From Lachnospiraceae bacterium (GTDB taxonomy: Bacteria > Bacillota > Clostridia > Lachnospirales > Lachnospiraceae), in assembly GCA_017450485.1 (NCBI GenBank), contig JAFSTN010000042.1, forward strand, positions 62,001 through 126,000: 64,000 nt of DNA, written 5' to 3'. The position numbers and the translations under genes were made by a program. Within the stretch, counting starts at the first letter, position 1. Every line of letters starts with the position of its first letter. The notes under the pieces are model-generated. The model ran no database searches. It was not told where the DNA came from and worked only from the letters and a program-made list of their open reading frames with translations. Below are positions 52,682 to 62,430 of this stretch, piece after piece.

Positions 52682-54040
52682 CTATAGTCCGAGTGCAGCA
52701 GTCGCTATACCGAAATATACCAGAAGCGAGAGTGCATCGACTATAGTAGTGATAAATGGGGAAGCCATAACGGCAGGGTCAAACCCCATTTTTTTGGCGA
52801 TCATAGGTAATGTACATCCGACCAGTTTAGCCATCAGCACCGCGCACAACAGTGTCAGGCACACCACTAATGATACCATAACAGTCTTTCTGTCCAACAG
52901 AAGCATCTTAACAAAATTTGCCGATGCCAGTGTAAGTCCGCAGACCAAAGCTACCCGGATCTCTTTCCACACGCATTTCCATATATCCGAAAACTCTATC
53001 TCATTCAGGCTGAGTCCGCGGATGATGGTAACCGATGCCTGTCCTCCGGCATTACCTCCGGTATCCATGATCATCGGGATATATGCGGTCAGGACAACGC
53101 ATACCTGCAGTGCATCCTCAAACGAAGTAAGTATCTTGCTCGTAAACGTGGCCGATACCATCAAAAGAAGCAGCCATGGTATACGTTTCTTCCAGGTCTC
53201 AAACACACCCGTCTTCATATATGGCTTATCGGTAGGAACGATGGCGGCCATCTTCTCCATATCCTCCGTAGCCTCGGCTTCCATGATGTCGACTACATCA
53301 TCGACGGTGATGATACCGACGAGTCTGTTCTCATTGTCGACAACGGGCATGGCGATGAAGTCGTATTTCTGGAACTGTCTGGCAACCTCCTCCTGGTCCA
53401 TCATCGTGTTCAGTGATATGACATTCTCATGCATGATATCACCGATGATGGCATCCGGATCGGAAAGCAGCAGATATCTGAGCGCAACGGTTCCTATCAG
53501 GGTACGCCTGGCATCCAGGACATAGCATATATTGATCGTCTCCGAATCAACGCCCAGCTTCCGTATACGCTCAATGGCCTGAGTAACGGTGAGGTTCTCC
53601 TTCAGATCCACATACTCCACGGTCATGATGCTTCCCGCGGAATCCTCCGGATACTGAAGCAGATGATTGACATCCCTGCGCGTCTCGGGTGAAGTGTTGG
53701 CCAGCAGCTTCTTCACGACATTAGCCGGCATCTCCTCCAACAGGTCGGCAGCATCATCGGCCATCAGGTTATCTATGATATTACCCGCATCACGCTCGGA
53801 CAGAGACGTGATGATGTAATGCTGGGTATCCACTTCCAGATGTGAAAACACATCCGCAGCCATGCTCTTCGGCAGGATACGGAACATCTTGAACTGTTCC
53901 TCGTCCTCGAGTTCCTCCATGATGGCTGCGACATCGGCCTCGTTCAGCTCGGCCGCCTTCTGGCGAAGTCGGGTATACTGCTTGGACTCAAGCAGATCTT
54001 TTATCTCGGTCAGAAGATCGAGTTCTTCTTTCTCGTCCAT
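52682..54040 (-). CDS. mgtE: MgtE-family magnesium transporter
   Basis: A 452-residue Mg2+ channel/transporter: an N-terminal helical MgtE_N domain (about 15-115), two CBS domains (about 120-245, including EDSAGSIMTVEYVDL and YDFIAMPVVDNENRLVGIITVDD), then five membrane helices with AYIPMIMDTGGNAGGQASVTIIRGL in the pore region. I start at the ATG at 54040 after AGGGAGGTATAT; the longer frame runs into the YigZ gene. The gap is too short for an M-box leader, so control is probably by the protein's CBS gating. Confidence 0.94.
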   Translation of the reverse strand: MDEKEELDLLTEIKDLLESKQYTRLRQKAAELNEADVAAIMEELEDEEQFKMFRILPKSMAADVFSHLEVDTQHYIITSLSERDAGNIIDNLMADDAADLLEEMPANVVKKLLANTSPETRRDVNHLLQYPEDSAGSIMTVEYVDLKENLTVTQAIERIRKLGVDSETINICYVLDARRTLIGTVALRYLLLSDPDAIIGDIMHENVISLNTMMDQEEVARQFQKYDFIAMPVVDNENRLVGIITVDDVVDIMEAEATEDMEKMAAIVPTDKPYMKTGVFETWKKRIPWLLLLMVSATFTSKILTSFEDALQVCVVLTAYIPMIMDTGGNAGGQASVTIIRGLSLNEIEFSDIWKCVWKEIRVALVCGLTLASANFVKMLLLDRKTVMVSLVVCLTLLCAVLMAKLVGCTLPMIAKKMGFDPAVMASPFITTIVDALSLLVYFGIATAALGL

Positions 54041-54053
54041 ATATACCTCCCTT

Positions 54054-54677
54054 CTATAATGCGTAATGCCCGCTTTCCAGGACGCGTACCTCGGCACGTC
54101 CCGAAGAAACCTGAGTTACGGTGTCGAGCACGCGATCCAGCAGTTCCTGCGCTACGACCAAGGTCATCCTCACCGAATCGGTATAGGCGGTATCCTCTAT
54201 GCGTACGCCGTCCGTCTCAAGACTGCGGCGCAATTTCTCCGCACTGTTATAATCTGCATTGATCTCGATCCGGCTGCCCGCCTGCATATGTCTGATATCG
54301 GCATGCGCGAGCGCTTCTTTGGCTGCCTGTGTATAGGCTCTGACCAATCCTCCTGTACCCAGGAGCGTGCCGCCGAAGTATCTCGTCACTACTATGAGCA
54401 CGCCTCGGAGCTCAGCTCCGGTAATGCAATCAAGGATGGGCCGTCCTGCGGTTCCCGAGGGTTCCCCGTCATCGGATGAACGGCTTATCTCTCCGTTTTC
54501 GCCTGTCACAAATGCATAGCAGTTATGTCTCGCATCCCAGTATTTTCTTTTGATCTGATCTATGAGTACTGCCGCTTCCGCTTCACCGGATATCGGCATG
54601 GCATGTCCTATGAATCTGGACTTGCGGTCGGTATACTCTCCTTCGCCCGGAGATGCCAGAACATAATAATCACTCAT
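54054..54677 (-). CDS. YigZ/IMPACT-family protein
   Basis: A 207-residue YigZ-type protein: the UPF0029 block KSRFIGHAMPISGEAEAAVLIDQIK and the family signature DGEPSGTAGRPILDCITGAELRGVLIVVTRYFGGTLLGTGGLVRAYTQAA, then the DUF1949 domain. IMPACT in eukaryotes dampens Gcn2, but the bacterial role is uncertain and may involve nucleic-acid binding. It lies 8 nt after PBP1A. Confidence 0.9.
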   Translation of the reverse strand: MSDYYVLASPGEGEYTDRKSRFIGHAMPISGEAEAAVLIDQIKRKYWDARHNCYAFVTGENGEISRSSDDGEPSGTAGRPILDCITGAELRGVLIVVTRYFGGTLLGTGGLVRAYTQAAKEALAHADIRHMQAGSRIEINADYNSAEKLRRSLETDGVRIEDTAYTDSVRMTLVVAQELLDRVLDTVTQVSSGRAEVRVLESGHYAL

Positions 54678-54685
54678 AGGCAGGA

Positions 54686-57418
54686 TCAGGGATTGGGAGT
54701 CTCGGCCGGGGGTGCTTCCGCAGGTGCGGGTGCAGGTGCGGCTTCTCCGTTTGCTGCCGCTTCAGCCGCTGCGGCTGCCTGTGCTGCCGCTATCCTCTGC
54801 TCGAGCTCTGCTCTCTGAGCTGCTATCACCGCTTCGTAATCGGGGTTCGCGAAGAACTCAGCTGTATGCTGACATATAGTCTGAGCACCGGCAGTGATAG
54901 GTACCTCATTTCCGGCTTCATCAACCGTAGTCATCGTGGTCGAAGACCCGGACAGCAATGACGGATGCTCCTGAGGAAGTCTCTCGGTCACACCGTGATA
55001 TGAGAAAGGACATCCTTCGGCTGCGGGACAGTTATCATATGCACAGATCTCACCTTCATAATGCACATCACAGGTCTCCGTCGGTACTGTGCCTTCAGCG
55101 AAGTACTCGGTATGAACAGCTGCATCACACAGCCCTGCGATCGGCAGCTTGCCCGATCTCGAACAAACCGATGCGGTTATGATGCCGCTCGGAACCGCGA
55201 AGGATGTTCCCTCCAGATCCTCATGGATCCTGGACATAACCTGTCTCCAAAGCTTCTTGGCCAGGTTTTTCTCATCCGATGATGAGAGCTTGACATTATT
55301 ATCGTATCCGGCCCATGTAGTGGCAGTATAGTATGTGGTGTACCCCGCAAACCATACGTCATTGTAATCCGATGTTGTACCGGTCTTACCTGCTATGGCG
55401 GTGCCTCCGAAATTGACGGATCCGCCGGTACCGCTCGTGACCACGTCTTCCATCGCATCCGTGAGCAGGAATGCCGTGGTCTCCTTGATCACACGATGGC
55501 CGTTCAGTTCGGTATTATCCAATACCACATTGCCGTCATGATCAACGACTTTGGTGTACAGTTTCGGCTTGATGTAGAGACCGCCGTTGGCGATCGTTGC
55601 ATATGCCGCATTCAGTTCCTCATTGGTAACACCGTCTGTAATACCACCCAGCGCCAGTGACTGGGTAATGTCCGAGAATATCTTGATGCCTTCTGCCGTA
55701 TTAACTTCCCTGCTCTCAACCAGGGTAGTGAATCCGAAGTTTTGCAGATAATCGAATCCGAGCTGAGGTGTGATCTGCGTGAGAGTCTTAACGGCTATGA
55801 TATTCATGGACTCCTTGATACCTTCTCTGAGAGTCGTAAGACCTCTGTATGTCTCTCCGTACCAGTTACGCACCGGCCGGCCGTTGTCGTAATTGAACGG
55901 CGCATCATTCTGGATGGTGGCAAGGGTAAGGCCGGCGCTGTCAAGTGCCGGAGCATACGTTGATACGATCTTAAATGTTGAACCGGGCTGTCTCATGGTA
56001 TCCGTAGCACGGTTCAGTGTACGGCTCGCAGTCTTGGAGCCTCTTCCGCCGACCATTGCCACTATCTGGCCCGTCGACTGGTCTTCCACCGTGATCGATA
56101 CCTGGGGCTGGGGAGTGAGGGATACTGTCTCATCGAATACCTCTTCCCCTGCCTGCAGCGTGGCTTCTTTATATGCTTCTATGTCGGCATAAGCATCTTC
56201 CTGGCTCGAATATATCAGATTGTATCTGGAATCGAACTGTCTGAAATACGTCCTGAACATCTCGGTACTGGTGCTGTAGAAATCACCGTCCGGTTTCTGT
56301 ACGGTCATCTGATAGTTCAGATACCATTTGGTATTGGCCGGAAAATACTCTTCATTGGAGAATACTTCATCACATATGCCCTGGATATGCGGATCCTGAG
56401 TGGAATATATCTTAAGGCCACCGCTGTACAGGAGAGTATACGCCTGTGTCTCCGTATAACCTGCTTCTATCAGATCTGCCAGAACATCATCGGTAAGAGC
56501 ATCCACGAAATAGGAATTGATCGTATCGTCAGCCGTCTCGGAATCTATCAGCTGGATCCTGGCGTATACATCATCAGCCATCGCAGTGTCATAATCCGCC
56601 TGGGATATATAGCCCTGCTCTTTCATGTTACGGAGAACCTTCTCGCGCCTCTCGGCATTCTTCTCCGGATGGGAAATGGGATTGAATCTGGATGGGTTCT
56701 GAGTAATTCCCGCAATAACGGCACATTCTGACAGAGTCAGCGTGGATACATCCTTACCGAAGTATCTGAGTGATGCAGCCTGCACGCCCAGCGTATTCTG
56801 ACCGAGGTTGATCGTGTTCATATAGTTGATCAGGATGTCATTCTTACTCATGACTTTCTCAAGTTCAAGAGCCAGATACTGTTCCTGGAACTTTCGCTTG
56901 AACTTATCTATCATGGATGACTCACTTGTCCAGTCGGTGAACACATTGTTCTTGAGCAGCTGCTGGGTTATGGTCGATGCGCCCTGTGAGAAATCACCTT
57001 CTTTGACCGCAAGCACTCCGGCACGTATGATACCTTTTACGTCTATGCCGTTATGCTCATAGAAGCGCGAATCCTCCACCGCCACGAAAGCATGCGCCAG
57101 ATTGTCCGGCACCTGGTCCATGGAGACGGGGATACGGTTGGAATCCGTAGATACAAGTTTTGCGATCTGATTACCCTCCGTATCGTATACAAACGTAGAG
57201 TATCCGGAAGGGGTAACGTCGATGTTTCCGATATCGGGAGCCGTGGCTATAACACCCTTGAAGATGCCGATGCCACCGCTTGCTCCCCATATGAATACAG
57301 CCAGGATCCCCATGATTATCAGTTCAACGACAAATATCCCCAGTTTCCTGGAGAGTTTGGGACCTATGGCTTTGAGCTCATGCTTTTTCTTATTTACGCC
57401 TCTGCTACTGAAATCCAT
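54686..57418 (-). CDS. class A penicillin-binding protein (PBP1A type)
   Basis: A 910-residue bifunctional wall synthase. After a cytoplasmic head and one helix (about 28-50), the GT51 domain has VAVEDSRFYEHNGIDVKGIIRA (catalytic Glu) and QGASTITQQLLKN. The transpeptidase has SxxK as STFK in QPGSTFKIVSTYAP, SMN in KESMNIIAVK and KTG in IAGKTGTTSDYN. A Cys-rich segment (six Cys, about 790-830) and an Ala/Pro/Glu-rich tail follow. No ribosome site precedes the ATG, and a TATAAT box lies only 9 nt upstream. Confidence 0.94.
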   Translation of the reverse strand: MDFSSRGVNKKKHELKAIGPKLSRKLGIFVVELIIMGILAVFIWGASGGIGIFKGVIATAPDIGNIDVTPSGYSTFVYDTEGNQIAKLVSTDSNRIPVSMDQVPDNLAHAFVAVEDSRFYEHNGIDVKGIIRAGVLAVKEGDFSQGASTITQQLLKNNVFTDWTSESSMIDKFKRKFQEQYLALELEKVMSKNDILINYMNTINLGQNTLGVQAASLRYFGKDVSTLTLSECAVIAGITQNPSRFNPISHPEKNAERREKVLRNMKEQGYISQADYDTAMADDVYARIQLIDSETADDTINSYFVDALTDDVLADLIEAGYTETQAYTLLYSGGLKIYSTQDPHIQGICDEVFSNEEYFPANTKWYLNYQMTVQKPDGDFYSTSTEMFRTYFRQFDSRYNLIYSSQEDAYADIEAYKEATLQAGEEVFDETVSLTPQPQVSITVEDQSTGQIVAMVGGRGSKTASRTLNRATDTMRQPGSTFKIVSTYAPALDSAGLTLATIQNDAPFNYDNGRPVRNWYGETYRGLTTLREGIKESMNIIAVKTLTQITPQLGFDYLQNFGFTTLVESREVNTAEGIKIFSDITQSLALGGITDGVTNEELNAAYATIANGGLYIKPKLYTKVVDHDGNVVLDNTELNGHRVIKETTAFLLTDAMEDVVTSGTGGSVNFGGTAIAGKTGTTSDYNDVWFAGYTTYYTATTWAGYDNNVKLSSSDEKNLAKKLWRQVMSRIHEDLEGTSFAVPSGIITASVCSRSGKLPIAGLCDAAVHTEYFAEGTVPTETCDVHYEGEICAYDNCPAAEGCPFSYHGVTERLPQEHPSLLSGSSTTMTTVDEAGNEVPITAGAQTICQHTAEFFANPDYEAVIAAQRAELEQRIAAAQAAAAAEAAANGEAAPAPAPAEAPPAETPNP

Positions 57419-57426
57419 ATTCGATA

Positions 57427-57455
57427 ATTATACCATATTCCGTAATCAAGGTCTA
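57427..57455 (-). promoter_or_regulatory. candidate promoter of the PBP1A operon
   Basis: Minus-strand TAGACC (57450-57455), 17-nt spacer, TATAAT (57427-57432). The predicted start near 57420 is almost at the PBP1A ATG (57418), implying a nearly leaderless mRNA. Confidence 0.45.
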
Positions 57456-59288
57456 TTTACGGCCGGCCATGTTCGCACGCTTCCTCAGCGTCGGATCAAG
57501 TATCTTTTTGCGGATACGCAGATTGGACGGAGTCACCTCCAGAAGTTCATCGGTATCTATGAAATCAAGCGACTGTTCGAGGCTCATGATTTTCTTCGGA
57601 GTAAGCCTCAGAGCTTCATCCGCGCTTGAACTTCGCGTATTTGTCAGGTGCTTTGTCTTGCATACGTTCACTTCTATATCTTCAGGCTTTCCGGACTGAC
57701 CTACGACCATTCCGGGATATACTTTCTCACCGGGGCCGATAAAGAGAGTCCCCCGCTCCTGTGCATTGAAGAGTCCGTAAGTAATGGCTTCGCCTGCTTC
57801 GAATGCTATGAGCGATCCCTGTTTTCTGAATGAAATATCGCCCTTGTATGGTGCATAGCCTTCAAACTGGGTATTCATGATACCGTTTCCCTTGGTATCG
57901 GTCAGGAAGTCTCCTCTGTATCCGATGAGCCCTCTGGACGGCATATAGAATTCCAGCCGGGTATATCCGCCGGCTATGGGATTCATACCTTTGAGTTCGG
58001 CTTTGCGGATGCTGAGCTTCTCTATGACCACACCTGTGAACTCATCAGGTACATCTACAAATACTTCTTCCATGGGTTCAAGCAGCTTGCCGTTCTCATC
58101 ATGCTTGTAAATGACTTCGGCCTTGCTGACAGCGAACTCATATCCCTCGCGTCGCATATTCTCGATCAGCACGGACAGATGCAGCTCTCCGCGTCCCGAA
58201 ACCTTGTAAGCTTCGGTGGTGTCGGTCTCCTCCACGCGCAGGGATACATCCGTATTCAGCTCTCTGAAAAGCCTGTCACGGATATGTCTGGATGTCACAT
58301 ATTTGCCTTCCTGACCGGCAAGAGGTGAATCGTTGACGATGAAATCCATGGAGATAGTAGGCTCGGATATCTTCTGGAAAGGTATGGGGCGGGGATCCTC
58401 GGGAGAGCACAGAGTATCTCCTATACTGATATCACTGATACCGGATATGGCCACTATGGATCCCATGCCCGCCTCTCTGACCTCAACCTTATTCAATCCG
58501 TCAAACTCATAAAGTTTGCTTATCTTGACCTTCCTGACGGTATCCGGATCATGGTGATTGACTATCACGACATCCTGATTGATCTTCACGGAGCCGTTAT
58601 CGACTTTTCCCACACCTATCCTGCCGACATACTCGTTATAATCGATCGTACTGATCAGGATCTGCGTTGCCGCTTCCGGATCACCGACCGGCGCAGGGAT
58701 ATGATCTATGATCGTCTGGAAAAGAGGCTCCATATTTTTGTTCTTCACGGTCAGATTGGTCGTAGCCGATCCATTCTTGGCAGATGCATATACAAAAGGT
58801 GAATCCAGCTGTTTATCATTTGCATCCAGATCCATGAAAAGCTCCAGAACTTCTTCTTCCACTTCCTCCGGTCTGGCTTCGGGTCTGTCTATCTTGTTGA
58901 TGCATACTATGACCGACAGATCAAGTTCAAGGGCTTTCTTGAGTACGAACTTGGTCTGAGGCATCGGGCCTTCGAATGCATCAACGACCAGTATTACACC
59001 GTTGACCATCTTGAGTACACGCTCAACCTCTCCGCCGAAATCGGCATGGCCCGGAGTGTCTATGATATTTATCTTGGTGCCCTTATACATCACGGCAGTA
59101 TTCTTGGACAGAATAGTTATGCCGCGCTCACGCTCTATCGCGTTGGAATCCATTACGCGCTCGGCAACTTCCTGATTCTCACGGAATACACCGCTCTGTT
59201 TCAGCAGTTCATCCACCAAGGTTGTCTTGCCATGATCTACATGGGCGATAATAGCTACATTTCTTACATCTTCTCTGGTCTGTTCCAT
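57453..59288 (-). CDS. typA: ribosome-associated GTPase BipA/TypA
   Basis: A 611-residue translational GTPase. G1 [11 protein letters not shown]3 [14 protein letters not shown] and G4 NKIDRP are intact, followed by EF-G-like domains and the BipA-specific C-terminal domain ([23 protein letters not shown]). It aids 50S assembly and translation under stress. I start at the ATG at 59288 ([10 protein letters not shown]). The longer open frame adds only leader sequence. A good promoter lies 47 nt upstream. Confidence 0.96.
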   Translation of the reverse strand: MEQTREDVRNVAIIAHVDHGKTTLVDELLKQSGVFRENQEVAERVMDSNAIERERGITILSKNTAVMYKGTKINIIDTPGHADFGGEVERVLKMVNGVILVVDAFEGPMPQTKFVLKKALELDLSVIVCINKIDRPEARPEEVEEEVLELFMDLDANDKQLDSPFVYASAKNGSATTNLTVKNKNMEPLFQTIIDHIPAPVGDPEAATQILISTIDYNEYVGRIGVGKVDNGSVKINQDVVIVNHHDPDTVRKVKISKLYEFDGLNKVEVREAGMGSIVAISGISDISIGDTLCSPEDPRPIPFQKISEPTISMDFIVNDSPLAGQEGKYVTSRHIRDRLFRELNTDVSLRVEETDTTEAYKVSGRGELHLSVLIENMRREGYEFAVSKAEVIYKHDENGKLLEPMEEVFVDVPDEFTGVVIEKLSIRKAELKGMNPIAGGYTRLEFYMPSRGLIGYRGDFLTDTKGNGIMNTQFEGYAPYKGDISFRKQGSLIAFEAGEAITYGLFNAQERGTLFIGPGEKVYPGMVVGQSGKPEDIEVNVCKTKHLTNTRSSSADEALRLTPKKIMSLEQSLDFIDTDELLEVTPSNLRIRKKILDPTLRKRANMAGRK

Positions 59289-59334
59289 AATACGATTACC
59301 TGTCCGATTTTTATATATTTGCACAATCCATTGA

Positions 59335-59363
59335 ATGATACACCACAATAAAACACATGGCAA
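59335..59363 (-). promoter_or_regulatory. promoter of typA
   Basis: Minus-strand TTGCCA (59358-59363), 17-nt spacer, TATCAT (59335-59340). The predicted start near 59328 gives a leader of about 40 nt. The remaining gene-free bases to 59494 show nothing else I can name. Confidence 0.55.
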
Positions 59364-59494
59364 GAAGTCAAGCTATTCGGGATAGACACGTTACTGCCAG
59401 GCATGTCCTATTATGTAAACCGTGGAACGAATGCATTCTCTGCGTTCCGGCATTCTGTCCAGGCAGGCAGCATTCGGCGCTAAGCGCAAAAATA

Positions 59495-59521
59495 TGGCTG
59501 CGGGGAAAACCCGCAGCCATT
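59495..59521 (-). terminator. terminator after the coiled-coil protein gene
   Basis: An 11-bp stem ATGGCTGCGGG with a 5-nt loop, followed on the minus strand by ATTTTTGCGC. Confidence 0.85.
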
Positions 59522-59545
59522 AATTCTTTTATAAATCCAACCGGA

Positions 59546-60040
59546 TCATTCTTCGATATTGTCGTCGACAGCGTCTTCGATATCCTCTTTTATCTCCTCA
59601 ACAGTCTCTTTGACCTTCGCAAGCTCGTCGTCAACCGCTTCGGTAGCGGAAGCAGCAGCGGCTTCTGCTTCTTCTCTGGCTGCTTCTTTGGCTGCTTCCC
59701 TGGCCGCTCTGGCTTCTGCCTGTGCATCCTTTATCTCATTTACCTTATCTTCCAGATCTTTGATCGCCTGCTCAAGATCGCCTATGGCTCTGACGTTCTC
59801 AACAACCTCGGCTGAGGGATCATCCTTATACTTGTTATAGTAGAACTCTCCGAGAGCAGCATAATTATCCTTCAGGGTAGTCTTGTTGGATGATATCTGA
59901 TTCTTCAGATTAGCCACCTCTACAGCATCCCTGGCATATTCTCTGGCTTCCTTAGCCTTATCGGATACCGCGCCCCCTACCTGTTTACCGGTGTTCATCA
60001 CCGTGTCCGTTACCTTACCGAAAAACTCTGAAAATCCCAT
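59546..60040 (-). CDS. Ala/Glu-rich coiled-coil protein of unknown function
   Basis: A 164-residue protein starting MGFSEFFGKVTDTVMNTGKQVGG after AGGAGGTAGCTAAA. It is soluble and almost wholly helical: a Lys/Ala region, a heptad-like central part (VANLKNQISSNKTTLKDNYAALG), then a long Ala/Arg/Glu repeat and an acidic tail. It resembles a clostridial family of short filament-like proteins, often paired with zinc-ribbon proteins, but I cannot assign a function. It is monocistronic at its 3-prime end, with a terminator. Confidence 0.75.
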   Translation of the reverse strand: MGFSEFFGKVTDTVMNTGKQVGGAVSDKAKEAREYARDAVEVANLKNQISSNKTTLKDNYAALGEFYYNKYKDDPSAEVVENVRAIGDLEQAIKDLEDKVNEIKDAQAEARAAREAAKEAAREEAEAAAASATEAVDDELAKVKETVEEIKEDIEDAVDDNIEE

Positions 60041-60117
60041 TTTAGCTACCTCCTGTCTGTCCGTGATCACTTCGGATCCACATATAGATCATAACCAAAA
60101 GTTTATCACACGAAGCC

Positions 60118-61005
60118 TTATTTCTCAATGCTGAGGTTATGCAACAGTTCTCTTATCTCCTGCGGCGTAAACACATAATGTGTATTGCAGAACTGACAGT
60201 TAAGCTCAACATCCTCGCCGTCCGCTGCCAGCTCCTCCAGTTGCGTTTTGCCCATGCTCAGCAGCACCCGCTCTACACGGTCCCTGGTGCAATTGCAGCG
60301 AAAAGCAACTTCACGGGTATCCGTGATCTCAACGTCGACATCCTTAAGTATCTCTCTGAGCATTTCCTCCGGAGTCAGGCCGCGGTCAAGAAGAGCCGTA
60401 ACCGAACGAACTTCAGACAATGCCTGTTCGAGCCTCGATACGCATTCCTCCGACGCAAACGGCATGAGCTGGATTATGAAGCCACCGGCACATCTGACAG
60501 TATTATCTTTATTCATCAGAACACCGAGTCCCACGCCCGAAGGTATCTGTTCCGATGAAACAAAGTACTGCGCCAGGTCGTCTCCTATCTCACCGGTGAC
60601 CAGCTCCGTCCGGGAGTTGTACGGTTCCTCCATCCCCATGTCCTTGATGACCGTGAGATAACCGCTGCCTACGATACGTCCGACATCCAGTTTCCCTGAC
60701 GCGCTTGCCGGGCACATGGCCTGAGGATTCTTCGCATAACCCTTTACACTTCCGTGCCCATCGGCTGTCACGATGAGTCCGCCCACAGGCCCGTCTCCGT
60801 CCACCTGCAGTGTCAGGAGTTCGTCTTCCTCTCCGAGCATTGATCCCATCATGGCCGCACCACTCATAAGTCTGCCCAATGCCGCCGTTACCACGGGAGA
60901 TGTGTCATGTGCCTTTCTCGCTGTCTCGGTCATCTCGGTCGTTCTGACCGCAAACGCCCGTATCTGTGCATTATCCGCTATGGCTCTTACCAAAGTATCT
61001 TTCAT
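60118..61005 (-). CDS. hslO: Hsp33 redox-regulated chaperone
   Basis: A 295-residue heat-shock protein 33, a holdase switched on by oxidation of a zinc site. The opening MKDTLVRAIADNAQIRAFAV, the PQAMCPASASGKLDVGRIVG block and the zinc Cys pairs FRCNCTRDRVE and CQFCNTHYVF near the C-terminus are intact (CxC plus CxxC). I start at the ATG at 61005, just 7 nt after the methyltransferase stop. A redox-sensing chaperone is expected in an anaerobe exposed to oxygen. Confidence 0.94.
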   Translation of the reverse strand: MKDTLVRAIADNAQIRAFAVRTTEMTETARKAHDTSPVVTAALGRLMSGAAMMGSMLGEEDELLTLQVDGDGPVGGLIVTADGHGSVKGYAKNPQAMCPASASGKLDVGRIVGSGYLTVIKDMGMEEPYNSRTELVTGEIGDDLAQYFVSSEQIPSGVGLGVLMNKDNTVRCAGGFIIQLMPFASEECVSRLEQALSEVRSVTALLDRGLTPEEMLREILKDVDVEITDTREVAFRCNCTRDRVERVLLSMGKTQLEELAADGEDVELNCQFCNTHYVFTPQEIRELLHNLSIEK

Positions 61006-61012
61006 AAATCTC

Positions 61013-61831
61013 TTATACTCCACGTTTCCCGCACTCACGCGCCACAATACACACGCGGGATGTCTCCTCCGTCACGTCAACACCGGTATCGGAGTCAAAA
61101 ATCCTGACCGTCTGCATTCCGGCCTGTCGGATCAGATCCGCCATTTCATCCGCATCATAAGCTCTTTGTTCATGTGTCTCTTCGGAACGGGTATACATCC
61201 CCGTTTCTTCATCCGATTTCATATATATGGTCAGATCATACTCATTGATCCGGCTTTCGTCATCATAGTAGTTTTCCCAGATAAAACTGCCCTCGGGACG
61301 GTTCTCCGCAATGACAGTATCTCCGAGCACATCACGATAATAGTGCACGGTATTGAAATCAAAGATAAAAAGCCCCCGGGGATAAAGATAATTATTGACA
61401 GACTTAAATGTCTTAAGAATATCTTCCGGGGTGAGCAGATAATTGATGCTGTCGCATACACTTACAACCGTGCCCACGGTCGAATACAATTCCGGCGAGC
61501 GCATGTCCTGAAGCAGATACAGGATACGGCGCGCACCGCCGGCTTCATCCGTATCCGGTTCATGATCCATCGCTATCTGCAACATCTGCTCCGACGAATC
61601 TATACCTATGCAATCATATCCCATATCCCGCATAAGCCTGGTAAATCTGCCGGTGCCGCAGCCGAGATCGAGCAGAAGATGAGCCTCCGACGCAAGCGCT
61701 TCATCTCCTTCCGGAACGATCAGCTCATCGAACTTATGCAAAAGGCTGTCCGTTCTCTGTGCCCATTCGGCATACGGAACATTGTCCATAAACAGATCAT
61801 ATACATATGCAAAATCGGTATAGCTGTCCAT
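61013..61831 (-). CDS. class I SAM-dependent methyltransferase
   Basis: A 272-residue Rossmann methyltransferase. Motif I is LLLDLGCGTGRFTRLM, motif II CIGIDSSEQMLQIA and motif IV VVSVCDSINYLL. The opening MDSYTDFAYVYDLFMDNVPY is typical of a clostridial family encoded next to hslO. The substrate is unknown. CTGGAGAGAGGC precedes the start. It reads directly into hslO. Confidence 0.88.
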   Translation of the reverse strand: MDSYTDFAYVYDLFMDNVPYAEWAQRTDSLLHKFDELIVPEGDEALASEAHLLLDLGCGTGRFTRLMRDMGYDCIGIDSSEQMLQIAMDHEPDTDEAGGARRILYLLQDMRSPELYSTVGTVVSVCDSINYLLTPEDILKTFKSVNNYLYPRGLFIFDFNTVHYYRDVLGDTVIAENRPEGSFIWENYYDDESRINEYDLTIYMKSDEETGMYTRSEETHEQRAYDADEMADLIRQAGMQTVRIFDSDTGVDVTEETSRVCIVARECGKRGV

Positions 61832-61852
61832 GCCTCTCTCCAGGTGTTTGCA

Positions 61853-62395
61853 TCAGCCGGCAATTCCGATCCACGCACCGAATCCGAGCGTACATATGAG
61901 TCCGACGATCACTCCCGCAAGCGCCACACCGCAGATGACTGCGATGATACTGTCCTTGAACTTCATATCCAGGATGGAAGCGACCAGCGTACCTGTCCAT
62001 GCGCCTGTTCCCGGCAGAGGTATGCCGACGAAAAGCATCAGTGCGACGAACAGCCCACGCCCTGCTTTGGACTGAAGCTTCTCTCCACCCTTGTGTCCCT
62101 TTTCAAGACAGAAGGAAAAAAACCTGCCTATAACAGGCTTATTCGCACCCCACTCAAGCACTTTTCTCGCGAAAAAGAAAATGATCGGCACGGGTACCAT
62201 GTTACCTACGGCTATAATGATATAACCCAGCAGAAGATTGAATCCGTCGGGATTGAGACCCTCGAATATATATGCCACGGGAATGGCTCCCCTGAGCTCG
62301 ATAAGCGGTATCATCGATACTATGAAGCAGGCAATATACTGTGTAAAAGTATTCGTGGAGAAAGCCTGAACTATATGATCGGTAAGTGCACTCAT
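61853..62395 (-). CDS. small multidrug export protein (COG2426-type) membrane protein
   Basis: A 180-residue protein with about five membrane helices. ELRGAIPVAYIFEGLNP in the first part and GVALAGVIVGLICTLG near the end are family blocks of the putative small multidrug export group. Transport has not been shown for most members. The start is the ATG at 62395 after AAGGAGGATTTTA; the longer frame adds 11 residues without support. It follows hisC by 35 nt. Confidence 0.85.
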   Translation of the reverse strand: MSALTDHIVQAFSTNTFTQYIACFIVSMIPLIELRGAIPVAYIFEGLNPDGFNLLLGYIIIAVGNMVPVPIIFFFARKVLEWGANKPVIGRFFSFCLEKGHKGGEKLQSKAGRGLFVALMLFVGIPLPGTGAWTGTLVASILDMKFKDSIIAVICGVALAGVIVGLICTLGFGAWIGIAG

Positions 62396-62430
62396 TAAAA
62401 TCCTCCTTAACTCAAACGCGGAATACAATC

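Noticed and set aside
54041-54053. Mg2+ or cobalamin riboswitch before mgtE or the CobO-like gene
   Set aside because: The gaps are 13 and 16 nt, too short for an M-box or B12 element.
59289-59363. N-terminal extension of BipA from 59363
   Set aside because: The extension lies in the promoter and leader. BipA homologues begin close to the MEQTRED-type start.
60773-62398. 541-codon plus-strand frame antisense to hslO, methyltransferase and exporter genes
   Set aside because: It covers three well-supported minus-strand genes and has a composition typical of antisense shadows.
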